Below the pieces are notes generated by a model. It had not been told where the DNA came from and did not search any database. It saw only the letters and a program-made list of their open reading frames with translations. A stretch of 64,000 bases of DNA from an uncultured Clostridia bacterium (GTDB taxonomy: Bacteria > Bacillota > Clostridia > TANB77 > CAG-508), in the NCBI GenBank assembly GCA_934167835.1, contig CAKPLZ010000001.1, positions 172,087 through 236,086 of the forward strand. Direction: 5' to 3'. Shown here piece by piece: positions 37,896 to 47,190 of the stretch; the first letter of the stretch is position 1, and the number at the start of each line of letters is the position of its first letter. Position numbers and translations under genes: made by a program.

Positions 37896-38237
37896 ATGAA
37901 AAAACTATATTACATAATTCAAATTATTATTCTAGCATTTATATTTTTAAATTGCTTCTGCACTTTTAGTTTTGGTGCTTATCCTAAACTTGTAAACACT
38001 ATAACTAGTGCATTTAAAACAATCGAAAGCTGGCTTTTGAAAATTTCTACTCCTGCTGCAGCAGTTGCTGTTGGTTCTGGCATTTTTATGAAAAAATTTA
38101 GTTTTGGAGATGAAGAAAGATTACGAACTGGAAAAAAAGTTATTAGAAGTAGTTTGTTTTCTTATGCATTTATACTTTGTATTGATTTAATTTTATCTGC
38201 CATTCAAATGCTTGTAACAAAAACTGAAGAGGGGTGA
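37896..38237 (+). CDS. VirB2-like pilin or TrbC-type membrane protein
   Basis: The 113-residue protein has a signal-like helix (1-27), then two hydrophobic stretches around KISTPAAAVAVGSGIFMKKFSFGDEE and SSLFSYAFILCIDLILSAIQ. This is the layout of VirB2/TrbC-like small subunits next to coupling proteins in Gram-positive elements. It lies nine bases after the ATPase gene. Confidence 0.65.
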   Translation: MKKLYYIIQIIILAFIFLNCFCTFSFGAYPKLVNTITSAFKTIESWLLKISTPAAAVAVGSGIFMKKFSFGDEERLRTGKKVIRSSLFSYAFILCIDLILSAIQMLVTKTEEG

Positions 38238-38242
38238 TTTGA

Positions 38243-39141
38243 ATAAGCGAATTAAATATCACAAATTTTTTAGTATATGCTATAAATAATATGCTTTCAA
38301 ATTTGCTTTCATCAATAAATAGCAATATAAATAATATTTTAGACAAACTAGTTTTTCTAGATACAAATTCCTGTAGCAATCTTGCTCAAGTTGTTGGGGT
38401 TTCTCCAAAAGATGGGCTTAACCTTATTTGTAATGCTTTAATTTTTGGTTTTTTACTTTATTATGCTACATCTTACTTGCTCTCCCATTTAACCTTTTCC
38501 CAAGTTGAAAATCCTTTTCAATTTATTTTTAAACTAGTTTTATGTGCTATAGCTTTGAATTTTAGTTATTCTCTTTGTTCCGGATTAGTGTATCTTAATT
38601 CTAATATTTCTCAAGCAATTCGTGAAGTTGGTAATTATATGTTTGGATACAATATTTCGTTTGAAGGGTTTATGGAGTATATTATTCCTAAAAATTATTT
38701 TCTATCCAATTCATTTAGCTTATTTAATTTTGATCGGAATTTTAAAACTCATTATTTCATTTGGATTCTTAAACCTTTCTATCTCTTATGCTATTAGATA
38801 TATTTTGGTGAAAGTTTTTATTTTAATTGCTCCTTTTGCTATTTTATCTCTTTGCAATAGTAGAACTAGCTGGTTTTTCAAGGCATGGATAAAAAGCTTT
38901 ATTGCAATGCTTCTTCTCCAAACTTTTATTGCTCTTATTTTACTTATTTGCTTTATAGTTCAAGAAAAAGATTCTATTCGGTCTGCCTTCACAGATTTTG
39001 CATCTAGGAATGATTTATACATTATTGAAAGCCAATTCCTTTATGAAAGAATTTATAGGTGGTTTTTCAACAGATATTAGTCTAAATTCTAGTACATTTG
39101 CAAATATAGGTAATTTCATAAAAGGAGGTGCTAAAAAATAA
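38243..39141 (+). CDS. VirB6/TrbL-like channel protein, AUA start, with two +1 recoding sites
   Basis: The reconstructed product is about 298 residues with five to six membrane helices. The N-terminal codons from ATA 38243 (SELNITNFLVYAINN) have GAGGGG eight bases upstream. No ATG lies before 38291. CGG at 38735-38737 and again at 38979-38981 must be skipped. The result runs through LKLIISFGFLNLSISYAIRY, FAILSLCNSRTSWFFKAW and ends IYTLLKANSFMKEFIGGFSTDIS, the recognisable tail of VirB6-like proteins of Gram-positive conjugation modules. The stop (39139-39141) overlaps the next start. Confidence 0.82.
38735..38737 (+). other. +1 recoding site 1 in the VirB6-like gene (CGG-A)
   Basis: The context is TTT GAT CGG AAT. 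Skipping C gives GAT GGA ATT TTA AAA CTC ATT, an uninterrupted membrane helix. Straight reading stops 20 codons later. Confidence 0.87.
38979..38981 (+). other. +1 recoding site 2 in the VirB6-like gene (CGG-T)
   Basis: The context is TCT ATT CGG TCT, in the frame set by site 1. Skipping C gives ATT GGT CTG CCT and the family tail ANSFMKEFIGGFSTDIS. Straight reading stops after 32 codons. Confidence 0.85.
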
Positions 39142-39422
39142 AATTTATTATTCCAGAAAATTATAAATTTAGAAACAAATTATTAGGTTTTATGGATTAT
39201 TCAACAGCTGCTTTAAATGCAATTTGGGCTTTTTTAATTATAATATTTTTAAAAATTTTGCCATTTTCTTTAAACACAGAAGTCGGTATTTTTATTATTT
39301 TATATTTTCCACTGTTACTTTTTAGTATCTTAGGATTTAATAATGAAAATATTTTATATGTTCTATCATATTTATTCCATTTTTTCATAAATAGTAAGGT
39401 TTATTTTTACGGAAAAGATTGA
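39138..39422 (+). CDS. PrgI-like conjugation protein with AUA start
   Basis: The 94-residue protein has two central membrane helices. From ATA 39138 it reads MKFIIPENYKFRNKLLGF then DYSTAALNAIWAF, the typical PrgI opening. AAAGGAGG lies nine bases before the ATA, and the ATA overlaps the TAA of the previous gene. The first ATG (39192) lies 18 codons in and would cut off the conserved N-terminus. The VirB4 ATPase that normally follows is absent. Confidence 0.75.
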   Translation: MKFIIPENYKFRNKLLGFMDYSTAALNAIWAFLIIIFLKILPFSLNTEVGIFIILYFPLLLFSILGFNNENILYVLSYLFHFFINSKVYFYGKD

Positions 39423-39447
39423 CAAATTTGTGTTTTGAGGATACAAT
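39419..39447 (+). promoter_or_regulatory. Promoter of the wecA/tagO-like gene
   Basis: TTGACA (39419-39424) and TACAAT (39442-39447) are separated by 17 bases. The -35 box overlaps the prgI-like stop codon. Confidence 0.65.
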
Positions 39448-39483
39448 TATTACTAGAAATTTAATTTTAAAAGGAGCTTTTAT

Positions 39484-40575
39484 ATGTGGGGAGACATAGC
39501 AGTTGCATTTCTTTTAGCTTTTATTACGGCTTACGTTGTTACACCGTATTCTATTAGATTTGCTAAAAAGGTGGGTGCAGTAGATATTCCAAAAGAATCT
39601 CGAAAAATACATAAAAAGCCTATGCCTAGGTTAGGCGGAATTGCTGTAATTGCAGGCTTTACTGTTTCTGTTATTTATTTACTTATTATCATGTCAATTG
39701 AAAAAACAATTAATTTATTAGGACCTGAAAACTATTATTTAAAAATGATTGGTTTTTTTGCAGGTTCAATAATATTAGGTGCTTTTTGCTTTATAGATGA
39801 TTTAAGGGGATTAAATCCTTTTATAAAACTTGCTGGACAAACTCTAGCCGCTTTAGTTGTTGCACTATGTGGTGTACAAATAACAGAAATAACTTTACCT
39901 TTCTTTAACACTGTTTTTACTGAAGAAACTTTTTCTATTGCAATTACTGTTTTATGGATTGTTGGTATTACAAATGCCATTAACTTAATTGATGGATTGG
40001 ATGGACTTTCCAGTGGAATTTCACTGATTTCATGTATATCACTACTAATAATATTTTCACTAAATGGTTCTCCTCTTATTTCAATATTATTAGTTACAGC
40101 ATTAGCTGGTAGTATTTTAGGTTTTTTGCCTTACAATTTCAATCCTGCAAAAACATTTTTAGGTGACACAGGTTCTGATTTTTTAGGATATAGTTTATCA
40201 ATTATTTCAATTTTGGGACTTGCTAAAACATATACTGCCATTGTTATAATTGCACCACTTATTGTTCTTGCGCTTCCTCTTTTAGATACTGTTTTTGCAA
40301 TTTTTCGAAGAATGATTAAAACTCGTTCTTTTAAGGGAATCTTTAAAGCAGATAAGGAGCATTTACATCATAAACTTATGAAACATGGTTATACTCAAAA
40401 ACAAGCAGTTCTAATTCTATATGGCTTAAGTGCAACTTTTGGAATGTTTGCAATTATTTTATTAGATAGTGGCATTTGGAAAGCAATATCATTTGCATGT
40501 ATGGTTATAATTATAATTGCAATAGGTTATAAAGATATTTTAAGAATTCGAGATAAAAATGAAAATCAAAAATAA
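39484..40575 (+). CDS. Undecaprenyl-phosphate GlcNAc-1-phosphate transferase (WecA/TagO)
   Basis: The 363-residue protein has about eleven membrane helices. It contains FCFIDDLRGL near 100, NAINLIDGLDGLSSGISL near 160, FLGDTGSDFLGY near 225 and the cytosolic HLHHKLMKHG near 297. These are the Mg and substrate motifs of WecA/TagO. It starts wall teichoic acid or other lipid-linked glycan synthesis on undecaprenyl phosphate. Placement beside the surface-glycan locus (40.6-64 kb) fits the role of initiating transferase. A convergent terminator separates them. Confidence 0.92.
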   Translation: MWGDIAVAFLLAFITAYVVTPYSIRFAKKVGAVDIPKESRKIHKKPMPRLGGIAVIAGFTVSVIYLLIIMSIEKTINLLGPENYYLKMIGFFAGSIILGAFCFIDDLRGLNPFIKLAGQTLAALVVALCGVQITEITLPFFNTVFTEETFSIAITVLWIVGITNAINLIDGLDGLSSGISLISCISLLIIFSLNGSPLISILLVTALAGSILGFLPYNFNPAKTFLGDTGSDFLGYSLSIISILGLAKTYTAIVIIAPLIVLALPLLDTVFAIFRRMIKTRSFKGIFKADKEHLHHKLMKHGYTQKQAVLILYGLSATFGMFAIILLDSGIWKAISFACMVIIIIAIGYKDILRIRDKNENQK

Positions 40576-40576
40576 A

Positions 40577-40616
40577 ATAATAGCTAATGAATTAAATATT
40601 TCATTAGCTATTATTT
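40577..40616. terminator. Convergent terminator between wecA/tagO and gtrA-like genes
   Basis: The long stem AATAATAGCTAATGA/TCATTAGCTATTATT has T-rich sequence on both sides, and it serves both converging genes. Confidence 0.85.
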
Positions 40617-40617
40617 T

Positions 40618-41034
40618 TCATTTTTTAAAAACAAAGAATTTACTTATAACATAGTTGCCTACTATTACTAAAATTTGTGATATTATTTTCATTATCTTAT
40701 CATTAAAGCATAGTATTGTTACTCCGAGCCACATTATTAGCATATCTAATACTAATGTAGTTAGTCTAGATCCTACAAACTTTGCGCTCTCTTTTATTTT
40801 ATTCTGTTCCTTACTTTCAAATACAAATTTTCTATTTGTAAAATATGCAAACACAACACCTACTATCCATGCTATAATATTTGCTATTTGCAATTCTAAC
40901 GGGTTTTCTGGATTTAGGAAAGTGTATACACATATATAATAGGTTCCTAGGCTTAAAACTGTTGTTAGGCCTCCCACAATTAGATAATTTATTACTTCTT
41001 TATATTTTTTATATATCTCCATTATTTTTTCCAT
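40618..41034 (-). CDS. GtrA-like flippase
   Basis: The 138-residue protein has four membrane helices with NYLIVGGLTTVLSLGTYY and NRKFVFESKEQNK, the GtrA family pattern. GtrA proteins are thought to move undecaprenyl-linked sugars across the membrane. It follows a GtrB-type transferase gene by 19 bases and ends the glycan operon. Confidence 0.87.
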   Translation of the reverse strand: MEKIMEIYKKYKEVINYLIVGGLTTVLSLGTYYICVYTFLNPENPLELQIANIIAWIVGVVFAYFTNRKFVFESKEQNKIKESAKFVGSRLTTLVLDMLIMWLGVTILCFNDKIMKIISQILVIVGNYVISKFFVFKK

Positions 41035-41053
41035 TTGTTTTCCTCACAATCTA

Positions 41054-41986
41054 TTAGATATTAATTGTCTTTTTTATTATGTACTGTGGTCTTTTCTTTG
41101 TTTCATCATATATTCTTCCAATATATTCAGATATTAGCCAAATTGACATTAATTGTACTCCGGCAAAAAAAGTTATTGAAACCATTATTGAAGTCCAACC
41201 TGCTGTTAAATTATTTAAATCACAGGCAAATGAAATTAAGGCATATATTAATATACAAAATGAAATAAGAATTGATATTGCTCCTAATCCACCTAGTAAT
41301 TTTAATGGTTTTGTTGAAAATCCAATTATTCCATCACTTGCAAGTTTTAGCATTTTCTTTAATGGGTATTTTGTTTTTCCTGCAAATCTTTCTTTTCTCT
41401 CATATTCAAATGCATATTGTTCAAATCCTACCCAGCTAAATAGTCCTCTTAAAAATTTGTTATGTTCTGGCATTGAGTTTACAACATCAACAACTTTTCG
41501 GTCTACTAATCTAAAGTCTCCTGTATCCTTTGGTATTTCTACATCTGATAGTGCATTTAGAGTTTTATAGAACATACTTGCTGTAAGTAATTTGAATTTT
41601 GATTCGCCTTCACGTTTTTTTCTTTTTCCATAAATTACTTCATATCCTTGCTCCCATAATTTTAACATTTCTGGAATTAATTCAGGTGGGTCTTGTAAGT
41701 CTGCATCTATAATTACTATTGCATCTCCTGTAACATATTTTAGTCCTGCTGTTACTGCTGGTTGGTGACCAAAATTTCGTGCAAATGAAATTACTTTTAC
41801 ATTTTTATCATTATTTGCTATATTTTCAAGTATCTCCAATGTTTTATCTTTGCTTCCATCATTTACAAAAATTATTTCATATTCGTAATTTTCAATTCTT
41901 CTGCATACATTAACTACTCTGTTATAGCATTCTTCTGCAACTTCTTCTTCATAATACATTGGTATTACTATTGATATTTTTTTCAT
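41054..41986 (-). CDS. GtrB/DPM1-type glycosyltransferase
   Basis: The 310-residue GT2 enzyme has IPMYYEEEVAEE, FVNDGSKDKT, ARNFGHQPAVTAGL, DADLQDPPELIPEM, DTGDFRLVDRKV and two C-terminal membrane helices (about 230-295). Such enzymes put a sugar on undecaprenyl phosphate, and the gtrA-like gene next to it is the expected partner. Confidence 0.9.
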   Translation of the reverse strand: MKKISIVIPMYYEEEVAEECYNRVVNVCRRIENYEYEIIFVNDGSKDKTLEILENIANNDKNVKVISFARNFGHQPAVTAGLKYVTGDAIVIIDADLQDPPELIPEMLKLWEQGYEVIYGKRKKREGESKFKLLTASMFYKTLNALSDVEIPKDTGDFRLVDRKVVDVVNSMPEHNKFLRGLFSWVGFEQYAFEYERKERFAGKTKYPLKKMLKLASDGIIGFSTKPLKLLGGLGAISILISFCILIYALISFACDLNNLTAGWTSIMVSITFFAGVQLMSIWLISEYIGRIYDETKKRPQYIIKKTINI

Positions 41987-41999
41987 ATTTTTTCTCCTT

Positions 42000-42962
42000 T
42001 TATTTTAAATATTCTTCATGATTTTGATACCATTTTATTGTTTTTATTATTCCATCATCAAACTTTGTCTTTGGTTCCCAACCTAGTTCTTGTTTTATTT
42101 TGCTTGGGTCTATTGCGTATCTATAGTCATGGCCTTTTCTATCTTCTACAAATGAAATTAGTGTTTCTGGCTTTTTTAGTTCTTTTAAAATTAATTTTAC
42201 TATTTCAATATTTGTTTTTTCATTATGGCCACCTATGTTGTATCTTTGACCTGCTCTACCATTATGTAGTACTAAGTCTATTGCTTCACAGTGGTCTTCT
42301 ACATATAGCCAATCTCTAATATTTAATCCTTGGCCATATACTGGTAGTTTTTGGTTTTGCATCGCAAGTTTTATCATGTGTGGAATTAGTTTTTCATTAT
42401 GTTGATATGGTCCATAATTATTTGAACAATTTGTTACTGTAACATTCATATTAAAAGTGTGGTAATATGCAAATGCAATTAAATCAGAACTTGCTTTCGA
42501 TGCTGAATATGGGCTACTTGGGTTTATTGGAGAATTTTCGCTAAAATACCCGTTATTTCCTAATGCTCCATACACTTCATCTGTGGAAATATGAACAAAT
42601 TTATTTTTACTTGCCTCTCCCCATATTTGTTTTGCAACTTCTAGTAGTGTATGTGTACCAATTACATTTGTTTTTGTAAATACAAAAGGATTTTTTATGC
42701 TATTATCTACATGCGATTCTGCTGCGAAATGAACTACTGCATTTATATTATAATCTTTAAATGTTTTAGTTACAAGTTCTACATCGCATATATCTCCTTT
42801 TATAAAAGTTATTTTATCTATAACATTATCTAAATTATGTATATTTCCAGCATAAGTCAATTTATCTAGGACTACAATTTTGTAATTTGGATATTTTTTT
42901 ACCATATACTCTACAAAATTGCTTCCAATAAATCCTGCTGCTCCTGTTACTAAGATTTGCAT
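42000..42962 (-). CDS. rfbB: dTDP-glucose 4,6-dehydratase
   Basis: The 320-residue SDR enzyme has GAAGFIGSNFVEYM, FAAESHVDNSI, STDEVYGALG and YSASKASSDL (Tyr-x-x-x-Lys), and NCSNNYGPYQ. It makes dTDP-4-keto-6-deoxyglucose. It overlaps rfbA by 13 bases. No rhamnose genes (rfbC, rfbD) occur in the window. The DegT aminotransferase at 47.7 kb could draw on its product. Confidence 0.95.
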   Translation of the reverse strand: MQILVTGAAGFIGSNFVEYMVKKYPNYKIVVLDKLTYAGNIHNLDNVIDKITFIKGDICDVELVTKTFKDYNINAVVHFAAESHVDNSIKNPFVFTKTNVIGTHTLLEVAKQIWGEASKNKFVHISTDEVYGALGNNGYFSENSPINPSSPYSASKASSDLIAFAYYHTFNMNVTVTNCSNNYGPYQHNEKLIPHMIKLAMQNQKLPVYGQGLNIRDWLYVEDHCEAIDLVLHNGRAGQRYNIGGHNEKTNIEIVKLILKELKKPETLISFVEDRKGHDYRYAIDPSKIKQELGWEPKTKFDDGIIKTIKWYQNHEEYLK

Positions 42963-43834
42963 GTTTTTGCCTCCTCTGTTAATGATATTATGTATTTACC
43001 GTAGTCTGTCATTTTTAACTCTTTTCCTAATGTTCGTAATTGGTCTTTTGTTATAAAACCTCGATTATACGCAATTTCTTCTAGGCAAGATATATAAAAG
43101 CCTTGTCTTGTTTGTATTGCCTCTATATATTCTGCAGCATTTAGCATTCCTGATGCTGTTCCTGTATCAAACCAGGCCATTCCTCTACCAAATAGAATTA
43201 CTTGGAGTTCTTTTCTTTTTAGATATTCATTATTTATAGCTGTAATTTCTATTTCTCCTCTTGCTGATGGTTTTACTTCTTTTGCAATTTGAACAACTTT
43301 ATTATCATAGAAATATAAACCTGGCACTGCATAATTTGACTTTGGGATTTTAGGCTTTTCTTCTATTGATATTACTCTATTTTTATCATCAAATTCCACT
43401 ACTCCAAAGTCACATGGATTTTTTACTGGGTATCCAAAAATTTTTGCGCCTTTTTTTAGATTTTTTCCTTCTTCTACAAAATCAGTTAAGGCTTGGCCAT
43501 AAAATACATTATCACCTAAAATCAGGCAAACAGAGTCTTTTCCTATAAAATCTTCTCCTAGTATAAAGGCTTCTGCAAGTCCTCTTGGTTTTTCTTGAAC
43601 TTTATATTGTAAATTTATTCCAAGTTTTTTTCCATCTCCTAGTAATTCTTCATATTGCATGATAGATTCTGGTGTTGATATTATTAAAATATCTCTTATT
43701 CCCGCAAGTAGTAATGTTGATAGTGGATAATATATCATTGGTTTATCATATAATGGTAATAATTGTTTAGATACTACCTTTGTCATTGGATATAATCTTG
43801 TTCCTTTTCCTCCTGCTAAAATTATGCCTTTCAT
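42950..43834 (-). CDS. rfbA: Glucose-1-phosphate thymidylyltransferase
   Basis: The 294-residue enzyme has ILAGGKGTRLYPMTKVVSKQ, LILGDNVFYG, DFGVVEFD and GRGMAWFDTGT, all RfbA motifs. It makes dTDP-glucose for RfbB. Confidence 0.96.
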   Translation of the reverse strand: MKGIILAGGKGTRLYPMTKVVSKQLLPLYDKPMIYYPLSTLLLAGIRDILIISTPESIMQYEELLGDGKKLGINLQYKVQEKPRGLAEAFILGEDFIGKDSVCLILGDNVFYGQALTDFVEEGKNLKKGAKIFGYPVKNPCDFGVVEFDDKNRVISIEEKPKIPKSNYAVPGLYFYDNKVVQIAKEVKPSARGEIEITAINNEYLKRKELQVILFGRGMAWFDTGTASGMLNAAEYIEAIQTRQGFYISCLEEIAYNRGFITKDQLRTLGKELKMTDYGKYIISLTEEAKTCKS

Positions 43835-43843
43835 TTTGACCTC

Positions 43844-45553
43844 CTATTTGATTTTCTCTTCTACTAATTTAACTTCTGGATTTATGCCAAAATAGTCTTT
43901 AACTGCATCTTCTATCCATTCCATTCCAACAAATTTATTGAACCCATAAATATAATCATAAGGTTCTAATAATTTTAATTCTTTACCTTGGTTAGTATTT
44001 ACAAAATTTTCTATTCTTGAAATATTTTCATAATATATTGATGAGTTTTGTTTATATTTATTTAAAACTATTGACCAATTATTAATTGCAAAAACGCCTA
44101 TAATTACTGCAATTATTATAATTTCTTTATCCTTAGAAAGTATGCTCATAAGTGCTATATATATGGCTAGAGATATTATCCCAAATTCTATATTGATTAT
44201 TCCAAAACATATAACCAAAATTCCACCTATTTTTATATTTTTATTATATGCAATACTTGCCAAATATGCAATTACTCCCCATAATAATAATACAGTTACA
44301 AATGTTGATCTAAGTGGACTATATGGAGAAATTACCATTATTCCTTGAGCTATTAATGCTGATATATACATTATTCCTAAAATGCATTTATTCTCTTTAA
44401 AACTGATATATACTGCAAACACACAGCTTACTAGCATTACAGCTGTAGCCAATATATATGGTTTTAGAATACTAAAATTAAATCCATAATTTTGATAGTT
44501 TTCAAGTACATTTTCAAAATTTAGTAATCTATCAAAAATTTCTATATGGTTTCCTAAATAAAGTCTTGAGATAAATACTAAACAAATAAATACTATCATG
44601 ACTATTGATAAAACTTTTATAGTTTTTTCTAGGACTTTATTTTTCTCATCTTCTGAGATTTTATATGATATAACTGCTAAAAATCCAAAGCATAAGAAAG
44701 CATAAAAAGGTAATCCTCCAAGTCCATAGCTTTTAAAATCAAATAATAATCCATAAACAGAATTTACTCTGAACCCTATTTTTTCTATCAAATTATATTC
44801 TGCAAACTCTGGGAAAGATTTTTGCATTCTAATATTATTTCCTGGTGCTAAGACTTCTACTAAACATCCAATTATTGCAAATGCATTTGCAATATAAATT
44901 ATTTTATCAATTTTTTCTTTTCTTACAAATTTTTTCCATATAATTAGCAAAATACCCATAAATATTGATAGTACTGCAGTTTGTGGTCCTGTCCATCCTG
45001 TGAAAAATGCTACTAAAGGTAAGCAAACATAATCATATTTTCTTATTTTAGTATTCATTATCATTCTTGAGTATAAATAATAAAAATAGAATAATAATTG
45101 TGCTGCTGTTAATGTATATGCCAAATGTCCATCTAACCAGTATAGAGTTTCTCTTGATATCCAGATATTTAGCATATACATTAATCCCCATAAAATTATG
45201 GCTATTATGTTTTTATTTGTTTTTGTGTTATATGTTATTATTCTAGTTAATAATGATATCATAAAAGCTATTAAAATACAATTAAAGGCCTTCCACCATT
45301 TTAATTTAAATAACATAAAAACAATGGCAATAAAAGGAGTTGGTCCTCCACCCCATGTCATATAGTTTTCTCCTAGATGTTTAAAAGCACCTGCTATTCC
45401 TTGTTCTTTAGCAATTAATCCAAGTGTTAAATCATCAGCATATAGAACAACATATTTTACCTGAAGGGCAAATGCAATTGTTCCAAGTAGCATTATGGCT
45501 AAATATACCTTGTTTTCTTTAATATATTTTATAAACTTTTTTATAATACTCAT
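43844..45553 (-). CDS. Polytopic membrane protein, GT-C or DUF6056-like
   Basis: The 569-residue protein has at least ten membrane helices. ADDLTL near residue 38 gives the acidic pair after the first helix typical of GT-C glycosyltransferases, and ETLYWLDGHLAYTLTAAQ near 128 resembles DUF6056 proteins. It lies between rfbA and the EmrE-like pair. It may transfer a flipped lipid-linked sugar to a surface polymer. This is inferred. Confidence 0.6.
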   Translation of the reverse strand: MSIIKKFIKYIKENKVYLAIMLLGTIAFALQVKYVVLYADDLTLGLIAKEQGIAGAFKHLGENYMTWGGGPTPFIAIVFMLFKLKWWKAFNCILIAFMISLLTRIITYNTKTNKNIIAIILWGLMYMLNIWISRETLYWLDGHLAYTLTAAQLLFYFYYLYSRMIMNTKIRKYDYVCLPLVAFFTGWTGPQTAVLSIFMGILLIIWKKFVRKEKIDKIIYIANAFAIIGCLVEVLAPGNNIRMQKSFPEFAEYNLIEKIGFRVNSVYGLLFDFKSYGLGGLPFYAFLCFGFLAVISYKISEDEKNKVLEKTIKVLSIVMIVFICLVFISRLYLGNHIEIFDRLLNFENVLENYQNYGFNFSILKPYILATAVMLVSCVFAVYISFKENKCILGIMYISALIAQGIMVISPYSPLRSTFVTVLLLWGVIAYLASIAYNKNIKIGGILVICFGIINIEFGIISLAIYIALMSILSKDKEIIIIAVIIGVFAINNWSIVLNKYKQNSSIYYENISRIENFVNTNQGKELKLLEPYDYIYGFNKFVGMEWIEDAVKDYFGINPEVKLVEEKIK

Positions 45554-45565
45554 TATTCACTCCTT

Positions 45566-45904
45566 TTAGCAAAAAGAAAAAATCATGATTCCAATAATTA
45601 TTAATGAAATTCCAATTATTTGATTCCTTTTAATTTTTTCTTTTAATATAAAAAAACTTAATATTGGTACTAAGATATAACTAATTGTTTCTATAACAAC
45701 TCCTGTTGATAGTTTTACTTGTTTATATGCAATTAAAGTTAGTATTGTTGATATAAACAATATCAAATATGCTGTTATTACATATATATTCAAATACTCT
45801 TTTATTTTACTTGTCCTTGTTATATTTGCACTCTTTTTAAGCAATATTTGGCTCACTGATGCAAGTAATATAGATATTACGAAAATCAAAATATATTTAA
45901 CCAT
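45566..45904 (-). CDS. EmrE-like small membrane subunit (ArnF-like)
   Basis: The 112-residue protein with four helices overlaps the next small gene by eight bases. KLSTGVVIETISYILVPILSFFILKEK matches the EamA/SMR half-protein pattern. The pair may act like ArnE/ArnF, flipping an undecaprenyl-linked sugar. Confidence 0.75.
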   Translation of the reverse strand: MVKYILIFVISILLASVSQILLKKSANITRTSKIKEYLNIYVITAYLILFISTILTLIAYKQVKLSTGVVIETISYILVPILSFFILKEKIKRNQIIGISLIIIGIMIFSFC

Positions 45905-46253
45905 TTTTTTCTTCTCCTTGCATCATAAAAACTATTCCTGCAATTATAATTGCAGTTCCTATTATCATTCCTATTGTTATTGTTTCCTTGAAGAAAATAT
46001 ATCCCCATATCATTCCCCATATAACAACAATTCCTTTATTTGAAAACGCTATTGATAAAGGCATTTTTTTTAATACTTGTTGCCAAAGAATAGAATATAT
46101 TCCAAGCATCATTAAGTTTAGTCCATAGAACAATAAAAGTCTTATTAAATTTCCATTATTCTCTGCTGCACATTTTGAAAATAGTGAAGCTAATGAATAT
46201 ATAAAAAATTCAATTTCTAATAATACTATATCTTTAATCTTTATTTTCTTCAC
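45897..46253 (-). CDS. EmrE-like small membrane subunit (ArnE-like)
   Basis: The 118-residue protein with four helices has SIAFSNKGIVVIWGMIWGYIFFKE. It overlaps the ArnC-type transferase upstream by 20 bases and the ArnF-like gene downstream by 8, so the three are tightly coupled. Confidence 0.75.
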   Translation of the reverse strand: MKKIKIKDIVLLEIEFFIYSLASLFSKCAAENNGNLIRLLLFYGLNLMMLGIYSILWQQVLKKMPLSIAFSNKGIVVIWGMIWGYIFFKETITIGMIIGTAIIIAGIVFMMQGEEKNG

Positions 46254-47179
46254 TTTTTATTACCTTTCTTATTACATACTGTGGATTATTATTTATTGAT
46301 ATATAAATTCTTCCAATATATTCCCCAATTAATCCTAATATAAAAGTTATTACTGCTCCAACGAATAATACCACCACCATTACAGATGACCAACCTGCAG
46401 GTACATAAGGTTTATTTATTTTGTTTACTATAATTACTACTGTCATAATAATTGCAACCAAGATAAATATTGATGATGATACAATTGCAACTCTAAGCGG
46501 TTTTACTGAAAAATTTGTGAAACCATTAACCCATAGGCTTATAAGCTTTTTAAAAGTATAATTAGATTTTCCATTTTCACGTTCTCTGTGACCGAACTTC
46601 AACATTTGCTATTTTATTGGTTGTTCTTAGAACAAGTCCGGCCAAATATGGGTATGGATTGTTGTATTTTAATATTTCATTTTTTACGTATTTTTTCATT
46701 GCAAAATAGCTTGAAATATATAGTTTTTTGGGTTTGCTTAATAGTTTTTCTGCCATTAAGTCATTTACTTTGCTACCTAAATTTCTAAATTTATTATGTT
46801 TTTTGTGTTTGTATTTTGCATAAACTACATCTGTGTTATCATCTATTTTATTAATTAAATTTATTGCTTCTGCTGGTGGAGTTTGTCCATCATCATCTAA
46901 GCATACTATAATATCTCCTGAAGCTTCTCTAAGCCCTGCCATTATTGCATTGTGTTGACCAAAGTTTTTTGCTAAATCAATTGCTGTAATATTATTTTCT
47001 GTTTTTGCTAGATTTTCTATTACTCCTATTGTATTATCTTTTGAAGAATCATTTACAAGTATTATTTCTGTTTTATTATCATTTAGTTTTTCATTTATCA
47101 TTTTCTGTAATTCTTGTACTGTATTTTTGATATTTATTTCAGAATTGTAACAAGGTATTACAAATGAAATTGTTTGCAT
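46234..47179 (-). CDS. ArnC/DPM-type glycosyltransferase, with one +1 recoding site
   Basis: The reconstructed GT2 enzyme is about 314 residues. It has IPCYNSEINIKNT, LVNDSSKDNT, AKNFGQHNAIMAGL and DDDGQTPPAEAI, and two C-terminal membrane helices. The zero frame ends before the helices. Skipping C of CGG 46592-46594 gives ANVEVGHRERENGKSNYTFKK, the conserved R-x-x-G-x-S-x-Y-x-x-x-K segment, then the helices. It probably loads a sugar on undecaprenyl phosphate for the EmrE-like pair to flip. Confidence 0.9.
46592..46594 (-). other. +1 recoding site in the ArnC-type gene (CGG-T)
   Basis: The context is GAA GTT CGG TCA. Skipping C gives GTT GGT CAC AGA GAA CGT GAA AAT GGA. Straight reading stops after four more codons. 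Confidence 0.88.
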
Positions 47180-47190
47180 CTTTTTGCCTC

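Noticed and set aside
38240..38255. TTG start of the VirB6-like gene followed by a shift at CGA
   Set aside because: CGA is read normally in other genes of the window (coupling ATPase, tagO-like). The ATA at 38243 has better spacing to GAGGGG and needs no extra event.
39050..39065. A second type of frameshift at AGG-T in the VirB6-like gene
   Set aside because: The apparent break at AGG disappears once the CGG at 38979-38981 is shifted. AGG is read as arginine elsewhere, for example twice in the traX-like gene.
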